Shown piece by piece: positions 28,878 to 37,619 of a stretch of 64,000 nt of DNA. This DNA is from Paracoccus mutanolyticus (lineage in GTDB: Bacteria > Pseudomonadota > Alphaproteobacteria > Rhodobacterales > Rhodobacteraceae). Made by a program: the position numbers and the translations under genes. The stretch is from assembly GCF_003285265.1 (NCBI RefSeq), contig NZ_CP030239.1, positions 1,880,501 to 1,944,500 of the forward strand. Reading direction: 5' to 3'. Numbering within the stretch: the stretch's first letter is position 1; the number at the start of each line of letters is the position of its first letter. Under the pieces are notes generated by a model that was not told the DNA's origin, did no database searches, and saw only the letters and a list, made by a program, of their open reading frames with translations.

Positions 28878-29231
28878 ATGACCTATTATTCGGGATTTCT
28901 TCTGGCGGTGCCGACCGCGAACAAGCAGAAGTACATCGACCACGCCAAGATGGCTGCGCCGATGTTCAAGCGCTTCGGCGCCCTGCGGATGGTCGAGGCC
29001 TGGGGGGTGGACGTGCCGCGCGGCAAGGTCACGGACTTCTACATGGCGACCCAGGCCAAGGAGGACGAAAGCGTCGTCTTCTCGTGGATCGAATGGCCCG
29101 ACAAGGCCACGGCCGACGCCGCCTATGAAAAGATGATGTCCGACCCCGACATGCAGAAGATGGGCGAGATGCCCTTCGACGGCATGCGCATGATGTGGGG
29201 CGGGTTCGAACCCGTCGTGGACGAGCGCTGA
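28878..29231 (+). CDS. DUF1428 domain-containing protein
   Basis: 117 residues, complete: MTYYSGFLLAVPTANKQKYI, WGVDVPRGKVTDFYMATQAK, FSWIEWPDKATADAAYEKMM. A dimeric ferredoxin-like fold of unknown function, often next to glyoxalase-type and MarR/HxlR genes. ACAGGAGGG precedes the ATG at 28878. The intergenic region to the HxlR gene is A/T-rich, as expected for a regulated divergent promoter. Confidence 0.87.
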   Translation: MTYYSGFLLAVPTANKQKYIDHAKMAAPMFKRFGALRMVEAWGVDVPRGKVTDFYMATQAKEDESVVFSWIEWPDKATADAAYEKMMSDPDMQKMGEMPFDGMRMMWGGFEPVVDER

Positions 29232-29242
29232 AGGGGGCGGTC

Positions 29243-30034
29243 ATGTTTCACGGAAAACCCTGCTGGTTCGAACTCGCGACCGTGCGCGGCGGGCTTGCCG
29301 ATGCCGAGGCCTTCTACAACCGCCTTCTGGGCTGGACCTGCAAGGATGCGGGCGTGCCGGGCTTTGACTATCACCTGGCCAGCCAGGGCGGGGACATGGT
29401 CGCTGGCCTGATGGAAACCCCCGAGGATCGCAGCGGCGTGCCGCCGCATTGGGCGGTCTATTTCGACGTGGACGAGATCGACGCCGCCGTGGCCAAGGTC
29501 GGGACCCTGGGCGGCAAGGTCCTGATGGGTCCGCAGCCGATCCCCGGAACCGGGCGCTTCGCCATTGTCGCCGATCCGCAGGGTGCCGTCTGCGGGCTGC
29601 TCGAGCCCGGCGCGATGGATCCGCGCCCGCCGGTCGAGGCCGGGGCCTGGAACCAGCAGAAGGACGGCCACGGCAACTGGCTTGAACTGATGTCCCCCGA
29701 CCCTGGGGCGGGGTTCGAGTTCTATTCGGAGCTGTTCGGCTGGACCCGGGGCGACGCGCTCGACATGGGCGAGATGGGCACCTATCAGCTGTTCCGCTGG
29801 CAGGGGGCCGAGATCGGCGGGATGATGGGCCAGGGCAACGCGCCCGTACCGACCTGGCTGCCCTATTTCGGCGTGAACGGCGTCGCCGAGGCCATCCAGC
29901 GCATCCACGACGGCGGCGGCACGGTGCTGCACGGCCCGACCGAGGTGCCGGGCGGCGCCTTCATCGCGGTCGCCCGCGACCCGCAGGGCGCGCATTTCGC
30001 CCTGGTCGGCCCAAAGGAACATGCGCCGTCATGA
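29243..30034 (+). CDS. VOC family (glyoxalase-like) protein, two domains
   Basis: 263 residues made of two VOC modules (about 1-125 and 135-263). Each shows the family pattern: CWFELATVRGGLADAEAFYN and GRFAIVADPQGAVCGLLEPG in the first, WLELMSPDPGAGFEFYSELF and AFIAVARDPQGAHFALVGPK in the second. Resembles the actinobacterial hydroxylase-like 27-kDa antigen group of VOC proteins. Metal ligands and substrate are not certain. The gene overlaps the YceI gene by 4 bp (ATGA). Confidence 0.87.
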   Translation: MFHGKPCWFELATVRGGLADAEAFYNRLLGWTCKDAGVPGFDYHLASQGGDMVAGLMETPEDRSGVPPHWAVYFDVDEIDAAVAKVGTLGGKVLMGPQPIPGTGRFAIVADPQGAVCGLLEPGAMDPRPPVEAGAWNQQKDGHGNWLELMSPDPGAGFEFYSELFGWTRGDALDMGEMGTYQLFRWQGAEIGGMMGQGNAPVPTWLPYFGVNGVAEAIQRIHDGGGTVLHGPTEVPGGAFIAVARDPQGAHFALVGPKEHAPS

Positions 30035-30666
30035 TCCGGGCCGCGCTGCTATTGTGCGCCCTTTGCGCCGCCCCGGTGGCGGCGCAAGCGGTGCAGCCCC
30101 AGGACATACCGCAGGGCCAGAAGGACTATCACGCCGCCGAGGCGGGAGATTACCGCCTTGACCCTTATCACAGCGCGGTCATCGCCCGGGTGCCGCACAT
30201 GGGCTTTTCCTACAGCGTGTTTCGTTTCGACCGGGTTTCGGGCGAACTGGCGTGGCACCCCGAGGACCCGGCGCAAAGCCGGCTCAGGGCCGAGGTGCAG
30301 GTCGGCTCGATCTCGACCCCGGTGGAAGGGTTTGCCGAGGCGCTGAAGGGCGCCGACTACCTGGATGTCGCGGCCGATCCGGTGGCGCGTTTCGTGTCCG
30401 ACAGCTTCACTCCCGAAAGCGACACCAAGGGCATCGTGTCGGGGCAGCTGACGCTGATGGGCCGGACCCATCCGGCGACCTTCGCGGTCGAACTGGTCGG
30501 CGCCGGCCAGGGCTATACCGGGGACGAGAACGGCAATCCGGTGATCCGCAACCTGTTGGGCGTCCATGCGGAAACGCAGATCGACCCGCAGGCCTATGGC
30601 ATGAGCCCCTTTTTCACCGCGCCGATCCCCATCGTGATCGACGCCGAATTCGCCCGGCAGGAGTGA
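30031..30666 (+). CDS. YceI family periplasmic lipid-binding protein
   Basis: 211 residues with an obvious signal peptide (MIRAALLLCALCAAPVAAQA). The mature lipocalin-like barrel has the YceI signature: DYRLDPYHSAVIARVPHMGF, SVFRFDRVSGELAWHPEDPA, ADYLDVAADPVARFVSDSFT and GQLTLMGRTHPATFAVEL. Members bind isoprenoid lipids; YceI in E. coli is induced by base and acid. Third gene of the set after DUF1428 and VOC. Confidence 0.9.
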   Translation: MIRAALLLCALCAAPVAAQAVQPQDIPQGQKDYHAAEAGDYRLDPYHSAVIARVPHMGFSYSVFRFDRVSGELAWHPEDPAQSRLRAEVQVGSISTPVEGFAEALKGADYLDVAADPVARFVSDSFTPESDTKGIVSGQLTLMGRTHPATFAVELVGAGQGYTGDENGNPVIRNLLGVHAETQIDPQAYGMSPFFTAPIPIVIDAEFARQE

Positions 30667-30669
30667 GCG

Positions 30670-30864
30670 ATGGATGAGATCGCGACCTGTGACTGGGTGC
30701 CCGAGCTGGCGCGCGGCTATGTCCGCGACCTGCGCATCCGCTGGGCCTGCGACGAGGCCGGCCAGCCCTGTCGCGTTGAGACGACCGCCGGGCGGGACGA
30801 GACCCCCGAGCATTTCGCCCGCCAGCCTTGTGGCCGGCCGAGGCATTTCGGAAAGGCCGCCTGA
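30670..30864 (+). pseudogene. Fragment of a glutathione S-transferase (N-terminal remnant)
   Basis: 64 codons: VPELARGYVRDLRIRWACDE matches the thioredoxin-fold start of one GST branch, continuing through HFARQPCGRPRHFG, where intact relatives read F-x-Q-V-P and go on for another 150 residues. After that the frame ends (TGA 30862-30864) and overlaps the ATG of a complete but different GST. Either a degraded gene whose remainder has been lost or a sequence collapse between two neighbouring GST genes. Confidence 0.55.
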
Positions 30865-31523
30865 TGCTCGAACTGTTCGGTCATCCGCTGTCCTCCTATA
30901 CCCAGAAGGTGCTGGTCGCGCTTTACGAGACCGGCGCCGATTTCACCCTGCGGACCGTCGATCTGAGCCAGCCCGAGGACCGCGCGCTGATGCAGTCGCT
31001 GGAGCCAATGGGCCGGATGCCGGCGCTGCGCGACGGCGACCGGGTGCTGTCGCAAAGCTCGCTGATGATCGAATGGCTGGACCGGCACCATCCCGGGCCG
31101 CAGCGCCTGCTGGACCCGGACCCCGATGCCTCGCTGGTCGCGCGGCAATGGGACCGCTTCCTGGATTTCCAGGTCATGCAGATGATGCAGCAGATCGTCG
31201 ATGCCCGCATCTTCATGGGCGAGGGGGCCGAGGACCGCGTGGCCCCTTTGCGCGGGCCGAAGCTGGAGCTGGCCTATGCCGCGCTGGACCGCCGCCTGGA
31301 CGGGCGCGACTGGATCGCGGGCGGCTTCGGCCTGGCCGATTGCGCGGCGTTTCCGGCGCTGTTCTATGCCGGCGCCATCCACCCCTTTGCCGGGCATTCC
31401 CGGCTGATGGCCTATTTCGACCGGCTGGCCGGCCGCGCTTCGGTCCAGAGGGTGATCGAAGGGGCACGGCCCTGGTATCGCTGGTTCCCCTTTGCCGAGG
31501 GGATTCCGGCCCGGTTCCGTTAG
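30864..31523 (+). CDS. Glutathione S-transferase family protein
   Basis: 219 residues. N-terminal thioredoxin fold [20 protein letters not shown] with Ser in the activating position, [20 protein letters not shown] as the cis-Pro and glutathione contact region, and a helical C-terminal domain ([20 protein letters not shown]). Conjugates or reduces electrophiles with glutathione; substrate unknown. The start at 30864 overlaps the TGA of the preceding fragment. Confidence 0.9.
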   Translation: MLELFGHPLSSYTQKVLVALYETGADFTLRTVDLSQPEDRALMQSLEPMGRMPALRDGDRVLSQSSLMIEWLDRHHPGPQRLLDPDPDASLVARQWDRFLDFQVMQMMQQIVDARIFMGEGAEDRVAPLRGPKLELAYAALDRRLDGRDWIAGGFGLADCAAFPALFYAGAIHPFAGHSRLMAYFDRLAGRASVQRVIEGARPWYRWFPFAEGIPARFR

Positions 31524-31584
31524 CGCCTCTTGGCCTTTGGCCTTGGTTTCGCTATCCCCTTTCGCAATTCAAGGGGTGAGCGAC

Positions 31585-34500
31585 ATGGCCATGGACAAGA
31601 ACTTCGACGCGCAATCCGCCGAGGCGCGGATCGCCGGGGAATGGGCGGCGAAAAACGCCTTTGCCGCCGGCGCCAATGCGAAACCGGGGGCGGACAGCTT
31701 CTCGGTGGTGATCCCGCCCCCGAACGTGACCGGCAGCCTGCACATCGGCCACGCGCTGAACAACACGCTTCAGGACATCCTGGTGCGCTGGCACCGGATG
31801 CGCGGTTTCGACACGCTGTGGCAGCCCGGCCAGGACCATGCCGGCATCGCCACCCAGATGGTCGTCGAACGCCGGATGGCCGAGCGGCAGGAGCCGGGCC
31901 GGCGCGAGATCGGGCGCGAGGCCTTCCTGCAGAAGGTCTGGGCCTGGAAGCAGGAATCCGGCGACACCATCATTGGCCAGCTCAAGCGCCTGGGCGCCAG
32001 CTGCGACTGGTCGCGGAACGCCTTCACCATGTCGGGCGCGCCGGGCGCGCCAGCAGGCGAGGGCGGCAACTTCCACGACGCCGTCATCAAGGTCTTTGTC
32101 GACATGTACGACAAGGGCCTGATCTATCGCGGCAAGCGGCTGGTGAACTGGGACCCGCATTTCGAGACCGCGATTTCCGATCTCGAGGTCGAGAACCGCG
32201 AAGTGCCCGGCCATATGTGGCATTTCAAATACCCGCTGGCCGGCGGCGAGACCTATGAATACATCGAGCGCGACGCCGACGGCAACGTCACCCTGCGCGA
32301 GACGCGGGACTATATCAGCATCGCCACCACGCGGCCGGAAACCATGCTGGGCGACGGCGCGGTCGCGGTCCACCCTGACGACGCCCGCTATGCACCCATC
32401 GTCGGCAAGCTGGTAGAAATCCCGGTCGGGCCGAAACAGCATCGCCGGCTGATCCCGATCATCACCGACGAATACCCGGACCCGCATTTCGGCTCGGGCG
32501 CGGTCAAGATCACCGGCGCGCATGACTTCAACGACTATGCCGTGGCGATGCGCAACGGCATTCCGCTGTATGCGCTGATGGACGGCAAGGGCGCCATGCG
32601 CGCGGACGGGCTGAGCTATGAGGAAAGCGCCGAGATCGCCACGCGGGCGGCGCGGGGCGAGGACGTGGGCGACGTGTCCGCGGTCAACCTGGTGCCCGAG
32701 GAATTGCGCGGCCTGGACCGCTACGAGGCCCGCAAGCGCGTGGTCGAGGCGATCACCGGCGAGGGGCTGGCCGTCACCTATCTGCACAAGGAAATCGACA
32801 GGGAAACCGGCGCCGAGCATCTGGAGCGCCGGCCCCTGGTCGAAGCCAAGCCGATCATGCAGCCCTTCGGCGACCGTTCCGGCGTGGTGATCGAGCCGAT
32901 GCTGACCGACCAGTGGTTCGTCGATACGCCGAAGATCGTCGGCCCGGCGCTGGAGGCGGTGCGGTCCGGCGCGACGAAGATCCTGCCGGAACAGCACGAA
33001 AAGGTCTATTTCCACTGGCTGGAGAATATCGAGCCCTGGACCATTTCCCGCCAGCTGTGGTGGGGCCACCAGATCCCGGTCTGGTACGGCTTGGACCTGC
33101 GGCTGGAAGGCCAGGTCGATGACGACCACGACGGCGCGCTGGACGATGTGGAGATCTTCGCGCTGCTCGAGGAGGGGCTGGTCCATAGCGACGAGATCCG
33201 GCAATGCGCCGCGAATTTCGAGAGCGTGGCCGAGAAGTTTCGCGATGCGCTGGCCGAACTGCCCCAGCCCCTGGAAATCGCCCGGGTGGTCGAGGTCGAG
33301 GACCGCGAGGCGGCCGTCGATGCCTTTGCGCAGGGGCTGGCCGACTATAACCTGACGCAGGATCCGACGAAGCTCGTCTATCCGGTCTGGCGCGATCCCG
33401 ATGTGCTGGACACCTGGTTTTCCTCGGGGCTGTGGCCCATCGGCACGCTGGGCTGGCCCGAGGACACACCGGAACTGCGGCGCTATTTCCCGACCTCGAC
33501 CCTGATCACCGGGTTCGACATCATCTTCTTCTGGGTCGCCCGGATGATGATGATGCAGCTGGCCGTGGTCGGGCAGGTGCCGTTCCGCACGGTCTATGTC
33601 CACGGTCTGGTGCGCGACGAAAAGGGCGCCAAGATGTCGAAGTCGAAAGGCAACGTCATCGACCCCCTGACCCTGATCGACGAATACGGCGCCGACGCGC
33701 TGCGCTTCACGCTGACCAGCATGGCCGCCATGGGTCGCGATCCCAAGCTCGGCCCGAAGCATGTCGAGGCGAACCGCAACTTCGTCACCAAGATCTGGAA
33801 CGCCAGCCGCTTTGCCGAGATGAACGGCGTGCGCGGCGGCGTTGCCCGGCCCGAGCCCCGGCATGTCGTCAACCGCTGGATCATCGGCGAGGTCGCCCGC
33901 ATCCGCATGGCGACCGATGAGGCGCTGGCCAGTTACCGCTTCAACGACGCCGCGACCGGGCTTTACGCCTTTGTCTGGGGCAAGGTCTGCGACTGGTACG
34001 TGGAATTCTCGAAGCCGCTGTTCGACGGCGCGTTCGCGGACGAGACGCGGGCCACCATGGGCTGGGTGCTGGACCAGTGCTATACGCTGCTGCACCCGAT
34101 CATGCCCTTCGTCACCGAAGAGCTTTGGGCGCTGACCGGCGACCGGGCCAGGCTGCTGGTGCATGGCGACTGGCCAAGCTATGGCGCCGAACTGATCGAC
34201 CCCGAGGCCGACCGGCAGATGAACTGGGTGATTGCGCTGATCGAGAACATCCGCTCGGCCCGGGCGCAGACGGCGTGCCGGCGGGCGCGCGTCCCGACCT
34301 GATCGTGACCGAGGCCGATGCGGCCGCGCGCGCGGCGCTGGAGGCAAACGGCGCGTTGATCGAGCGGCTGGCCCGGGTCAATCCGCCGCAGGCGGGGGCG
34401 ATGGGGCCGGGCATGATCTCGGTCGCGGCGCTGGGGGCGAGCTTTGCCCTGCCGGTGGGCGAGATGATCGACGTCAAGGCCGAGACCGCGCGGCTGGAAA

Positions 34501-34676
34501 AGGCTGCCGCCAAGACCGAAAAGGACGCCGCGGGCCTGCGCAACCGGCTGGGCAATCCGAAGTTCGTCGAGAACGCCGAGCCCGAGGTGATCGAGGAAAC
34601 CCGCGAGAAGCTTGTGGCGCTGGAGGATGATCTGGCGCGGATCAGGGCGGCCCTGGCGCAACTGGCGGCGATGTAG
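31585..34676 (+). CDS. valS: Valyl-tRNA synthetase (one frameshift)
   Basis: About 1030 residues, class I aminoacyl-tRNA synthetase. HIGH motif in [18 protein letters not shown], editing domain with [30 protein letters not shown] motif in [20 protein letters not shown], anticodon domain, and a C-terminal coiled-coil arm ([38 protein letters not shown]). A single indel near 34275, after ENIRSARAQ, shifts the last 130 codons. An insertion of about 80 residues around 510-590, between the synthetase core motifs, is common in Rhodobacteraceae ValRS. The gene is essential, so the frameshift is very probably an error. Confidence 0.94.
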
Positions 34677-34677
34677 C

Positions 34678-34721
34678 CGCCCCGCCGCGCGGCCGCATGG
34701 GTATTTGGAAAACGGTGAACA
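34678..34721 (-). repeat. Stop-adjacent 3'-UTR hairpin element, copy 4 (cbiX)
   Basis: Read on the minus strand, two bases after the cbiX TGA: TTCACCGTTTTCCAAATACC, then a G/C-rich tail. The best-preserved box, but the terminal GGGGC-AGA-GCCCC hairpin is missing. Confidence 0.55.
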
Positions 34722-35411
34722 TCAGGGCCGCTCGGACAGGGCGGCCCTGATGCTTGCGGCGATCATGGCGGGGACTTCGGCGGCCATGCCGACCGGGGGC
34801 AGGGTGATGCCCTGGAACCCTGCGGCTTGCAGCGCGGCGGGCAGGTCGTCGGTGACATGCTCGGCCCGGGTGGCGAACAAGGGCAGGCAGATCGCCCGTG
34901 CGGGCAGATGGCGGGCGGCATCCGCGATGAAGGGCGCTTCCTCGATGAAGCCGCAGGTTACGGTCAGGGGCGCAAGGTCGCGGGCCATGGCCTGCGCCGC
35001 CTCGGCCGGCGCGCGCGAGCGGCCCGAGCCATGGGCCGCCAGCAGGATGTGGGTTTCGGAAAGCGCCCAGCCTTCGGCGGCGGCGGCCTGGTCCAGCAGG
35101 CGCCGGCACAGCGCGGGCAGGCCGGGATCGGCGCCGAAGGGCGGCAGGATGCGGGCCCCGGCCGCGCCTGCCAGCGCCAGGCGGCGCGGCAGTTCGCTGC
35201 GGGTGAACCAGCCCTGCGCCATGAACAGCGGATAGATCAGCGTCTCGTCGCGGGCGATGTCCAGCGCCCCGGCGATGGCCAGCGTCGCGCCCCGGCGGTC
35301 GCGCGGGACCTGGACGCGGGCGGCCAGCGCCTCGGCCGCCCGTTGCTGGGGGCCGGGATCGCCCGGCTGGCCATGGGCGACGATCAGCGCGTCGGGCAGG
35401 GGCTCAGCCAC
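34722..35411 (-). CDS. CbiX/SirB-like chelatase family protein
   Basis: 229 residues made of two tandem CbiX-type half domains, each opening on a hydrophobic strand followed by A-H-G: LPDALIVAHGQPGDPGP near residue 6 and THILLAAHGSGRSRAPAEAA near 140. In SirB/CbiX the histidines of these loops bind Fe or Co for insertion into sirohydrochlorin. Next to a DUF4202 gene, which often accompanies siroheme-dependent sulfite or nitrite reduction; a siroheme role is the inference. Confidence 0.75.
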   Translation of the reverse strand: MAEPLPDALIVAHGQPGDPGPQQRAAEALAARVQVPRDRRGATLAIAGALDIARDETLIYPLFMAQGWFTRSELPRRLALAGAAGARILPPFGADPGLPALCRRLLDQAAAAEGWALSETHILLAAHGSGRSRAPAEAAQAMARDLAPLTVTCGFIEEAPFIADAARHLPARAICLPLFATRAEHVTDDLPAALQAAGFQGITLPPVGMAAEVPAMIAASIRAALSERP

Positions 35412-35967
35412 GGAAGGCCTGGGCGAAGGGTTCGGGGATGTCGAATTCCTTCAGCGCGATCATCCGCGCCTGGGACGACATCTTGCGCGCGGTCTTTTCC
35501 ACGATCCGGTGCAACTCCTGGGGGTCGCGGGTTTCGGCGAAGGGGCCGAGATACCAGCGGATGAAGGTGAAGCAGGCCACATCCTCAAGCGCCTGCACCT
35601 GCGCGTCGCGCTTGATGCCCTGTTTCGTCAGCATCCTTTCGGCCTGGGCGATCTGTTCGTCGTCATAGCCCGCCTCGCGCATGATCCCGGCCACGCGGGC
35701 GGCATGGCGGCGGCCCTGTTCGGTGCGCCAGGCCAGATAGCCGGGCCGGTCCATCGGATAGGCGTCGCGCGGCAGCAGCCAGCGTTCGACATGCTGCCCG
35801 CGGCAGGCGATTTGCAGCGGCTCCGAGGCGTCGGGGTAAAGCGCCTGCTGCTCGGCCGTCATGCGCTGGCCATAGAGCAGTTCCTTGGGCTGGCCGGTTT
35901 CGTCCAGGTGCGGATCGGCGGCATTGGCCCTGTCGATGGCGTCGAAGGCGGTCTGAAGGCGGCTCAT
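35404..35967 (-). CDS. DUF4202 domain-containing protein
   Basis: 187 residues: LQTAFDAIDRANAADPHLDE, GQPKELLYGQRMTAEQQALY, ACRGQHVERWLLPRDAYPMD, EDVACFTFIRWYLGPFAETR. Histidine- and Asp-containing helical fold reminiscent of HD-domain proteins (QIACRGQHVERW). Function unknown; usually linked to sulfur or nitrogen assimilation genes. Overlaps cbiX by 8 bp. Confidence 0.82.
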   Translation of the reverse strand: MSRLQTAFDAIDRANAADPHLDETGQPKELLYGQRMTAEQQALYPDASEPLQIACRGQHVERWLLPRDAYPMDRPGYLAWRTEQGRRHAARVAGIMREAGYDDEQIAQAERMLTKQGIKRDAQVQALEDVACFTFIRWYLGPFAETRDPQELHRIVEKTARKMSSQARMIALKEFDIPEPFAQAFRG

Positions 35968-36060
35968 GGGGGTCCCTTTGGCTTTTGCGCCATCATGCCG
36001 CAGCCGGGCGCGGGGTCAATCCGATTGCCCGGCGGCGGGCGGCGGCCTAGAAGCGGGACC

Positions 36061-36561
36061 ATGGAATGGGCAGAATTCACCCTGGCGCTGGCGGCCTTTC
36101 TGGCATCGCACGTCATTCCGGCCCGGCTGCGCGGGCCGCTGGATCGCGCGATTCGGTGCGGCGGCAATGTCGCGGGCTACAGCCTGCTGTCGCTGGCGCT
36201 GCTGTACTGGCTGATCCTGGCCGCGGGAAGCGCGCCCTTTGTCGAGGTCTGGCCGCAGCTGCCCTGGATGCGCTGGCTGGTCAATCTGGCGATGCCGCTG
36301 GCGATCCTGCTGGCCGTCGCCGGCGGCATGCGCGGGCTGATGGCGGGGTTCGCGGTCTGGGCCGGGGCGCATCTGGTCGCTAACGGCGATCTGGCGCATG
36401 CGATCTTCTTTGGCCTGCTGCTGAGTTACGCGCTGTTCGGGCTGAAGGTCACACGCTTCCGCTGGCGGCTGTCCTGGCGGCGGGGGGCGCTGGCGCTGCT
36501 GGTCTGGGCGGCGCTGTTCCACCTGCATCCCTGGGTGATCGGGGTCAGCCCCCAGCCCTAG
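36061..36561 (+). CDS. NnrU family integral membrane protein
   Basis: 166 residues with five to six membrane helices: MEWAEFTLALAAFLASHVIP, YSLLSLALLYWLILAAGSAP, WMRWLVNLAMPLAILLAVAG, then WAGAHLVANGDLAHAIFFGL, the conserved NnrU-type His/Asn segment. The family was named for nitric-oxide-reductase-linked genes in Rhodobacter; the biochemical role is unclear, though relatives include heme-pathway isomerases. Its 3' end overlaps the convergent flavoprotein gene by 17 bp. Confidence 0.78.
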   Translation: MEWAEFTLALAAFLASHVIPARLRGPLDRAIRCGGNVAGYSLLSLALLYWLILAAGSAPFVEVWPQLPWMRWLVNLAMPLAILLAVAGGMRGLMAGFAVWAGAHLVANGDLAHAIFFGLLLSYALFGLKVTRFRWRLSWRRGALALLVWAALFHLHPWVIGVSPQP

Positions 36562-37573
36562 GATCGGGCACCCTGAACCCTTCGGGGATGGTGTCGCGCC
36601 CCTCAAGGATCAGGTCGGCCAGCATCCCCGCGCAGGCCGGTGCCATCGCCAGGCCGATCTTGAAGCCGCCATTGGCGACGTAATGCCCCGGCCGGTCCGG
36701 CCACGGCCCGACGATGGGCGCACGGGATTTCGCGCGGGGGCGGATGCCGGCCCAGCGGTCCACGACCGGGGCATCGGCCAGGGCCGGGCACAGCGCGCGG
36801 GCCTTGGCGATCAGCGCATCTAGCTGGGCGTCGGTGCCAAGGTCGGTCACGTCGCGCTCCGAGGTCGAGCCGACCGCCACCGTCCCGTCGCCATGCGGCA
36901 CGATATGGATGCCGTCGGCAAAGACCTGCGGCGCCTCGGGGGCGGCGAAGCCCAGCAGCGCCGACTGGCCCTTGACGCCGCCGCCACCGAAAGGCGCGAG
37001 CCCGGCCCAGCCGGTGGCCCAGATGGCGGGGCCTTGTGTGGTCGAACCTTCCTCGATGATGCCGCCCCGCGCCCGGATGGCTGCGACCAGCGCGGCGCAG
37101 GCGCGGCGCGGGCTGATCCGCGCGGTCAGCCGGTCGACCAGCCACAGGCCGCTGTCCGACACCGGGACCAGCGCCGCATCGGGGCTGTCGGTCAAGGCCA
37201 TCGCCGCCCAGCCGGGCCAATGGGAGCGAGCGGCGGCGATACGTTCGGCCATGCGCGCCTCGGTTCCCGGGGCGACGGGCTGGATGCGGCCGGTGCGGGC
37301 ATAGCCGGGGTCCACGCCGCCAGCCTGGGCCACCTCGGCCCACCAGGCCTCGGCGCCGATCAGCGCCTCAAGCTGGACCTGCTTCTTGGCGTTCCAGTTT
37401 TCCGGCGCATGGGGGGCCAGCGCGCCGACATGACCGCCCGAAGCCCCGGCGCCGATCCGGGCCGCTTCGACCACGCGCGCCGGCTGGCCGCGGCGCAGCA
37501 GTTCCCAGGCGCAGGCAAGGCCAAAGATGCCCGCGCCCGCCACCGTGACTGTCGGGGTGATTTCGCTTGCCAT
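36545..37573 (-). CDS. DAO-family FAD oxidoreductase, candidate MnmC2-like partner
   Basis: 342 residues. FAD-binding start VTVAGAGIFGLACAWELLRR, covalent-free DAO fold with GAGASGGHVGALAPHAPENW, GRIQPVAPGTEARM, and the C-terminal RWAGIRPRAKSRAPIVGPWP plus GHYVANGGFKIGLAMAPACA. Divergent from mnmD. In E. coli the two activities are fused as MnmC: a methyltransferase half and an FAD half that removes the carboxymethyl group from cmnm5(s2)U34. The pairing suggests the FAD half here, encoded separately; a D-amino-acid or glycine oxidase role is the alternative. Confidence 0.8.
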   Translation of the reverse strand: MASEITPTVTVAGAGIFGLACAWELLRRGQPARVVEAARIGAGASGGHVGALAPHAPENWNAKKQVQLEALIGAEAWWAEVAQAGGVDPGYARTGRIQPVAPGTEARMAERIAAARSHWPGWAAMALTDSPDAALVPVSDSGLWLVDRLTARISPRRACAALVAAIRARGGIIEEGSTTQGPAIWATGWAGLAPFGGGGVKGQSALLGFAAPEAPQVFADGIHIVPHGDGTVAVGSTSERDVTDLGTDAQLDALIAKARALCPALADAPVVDRWAGIRPRAKSRAPIVGPWPDRPGHYVANGGFKIGLAMAPACAGMLADLILEGRDTIPEGFRVPDPRAGG

Positions 37574-37619
37574 CCGCTTCCTTTCGCCGCATCTGCCGCC
37601 GAAACCGGAGTTAGCGCGA

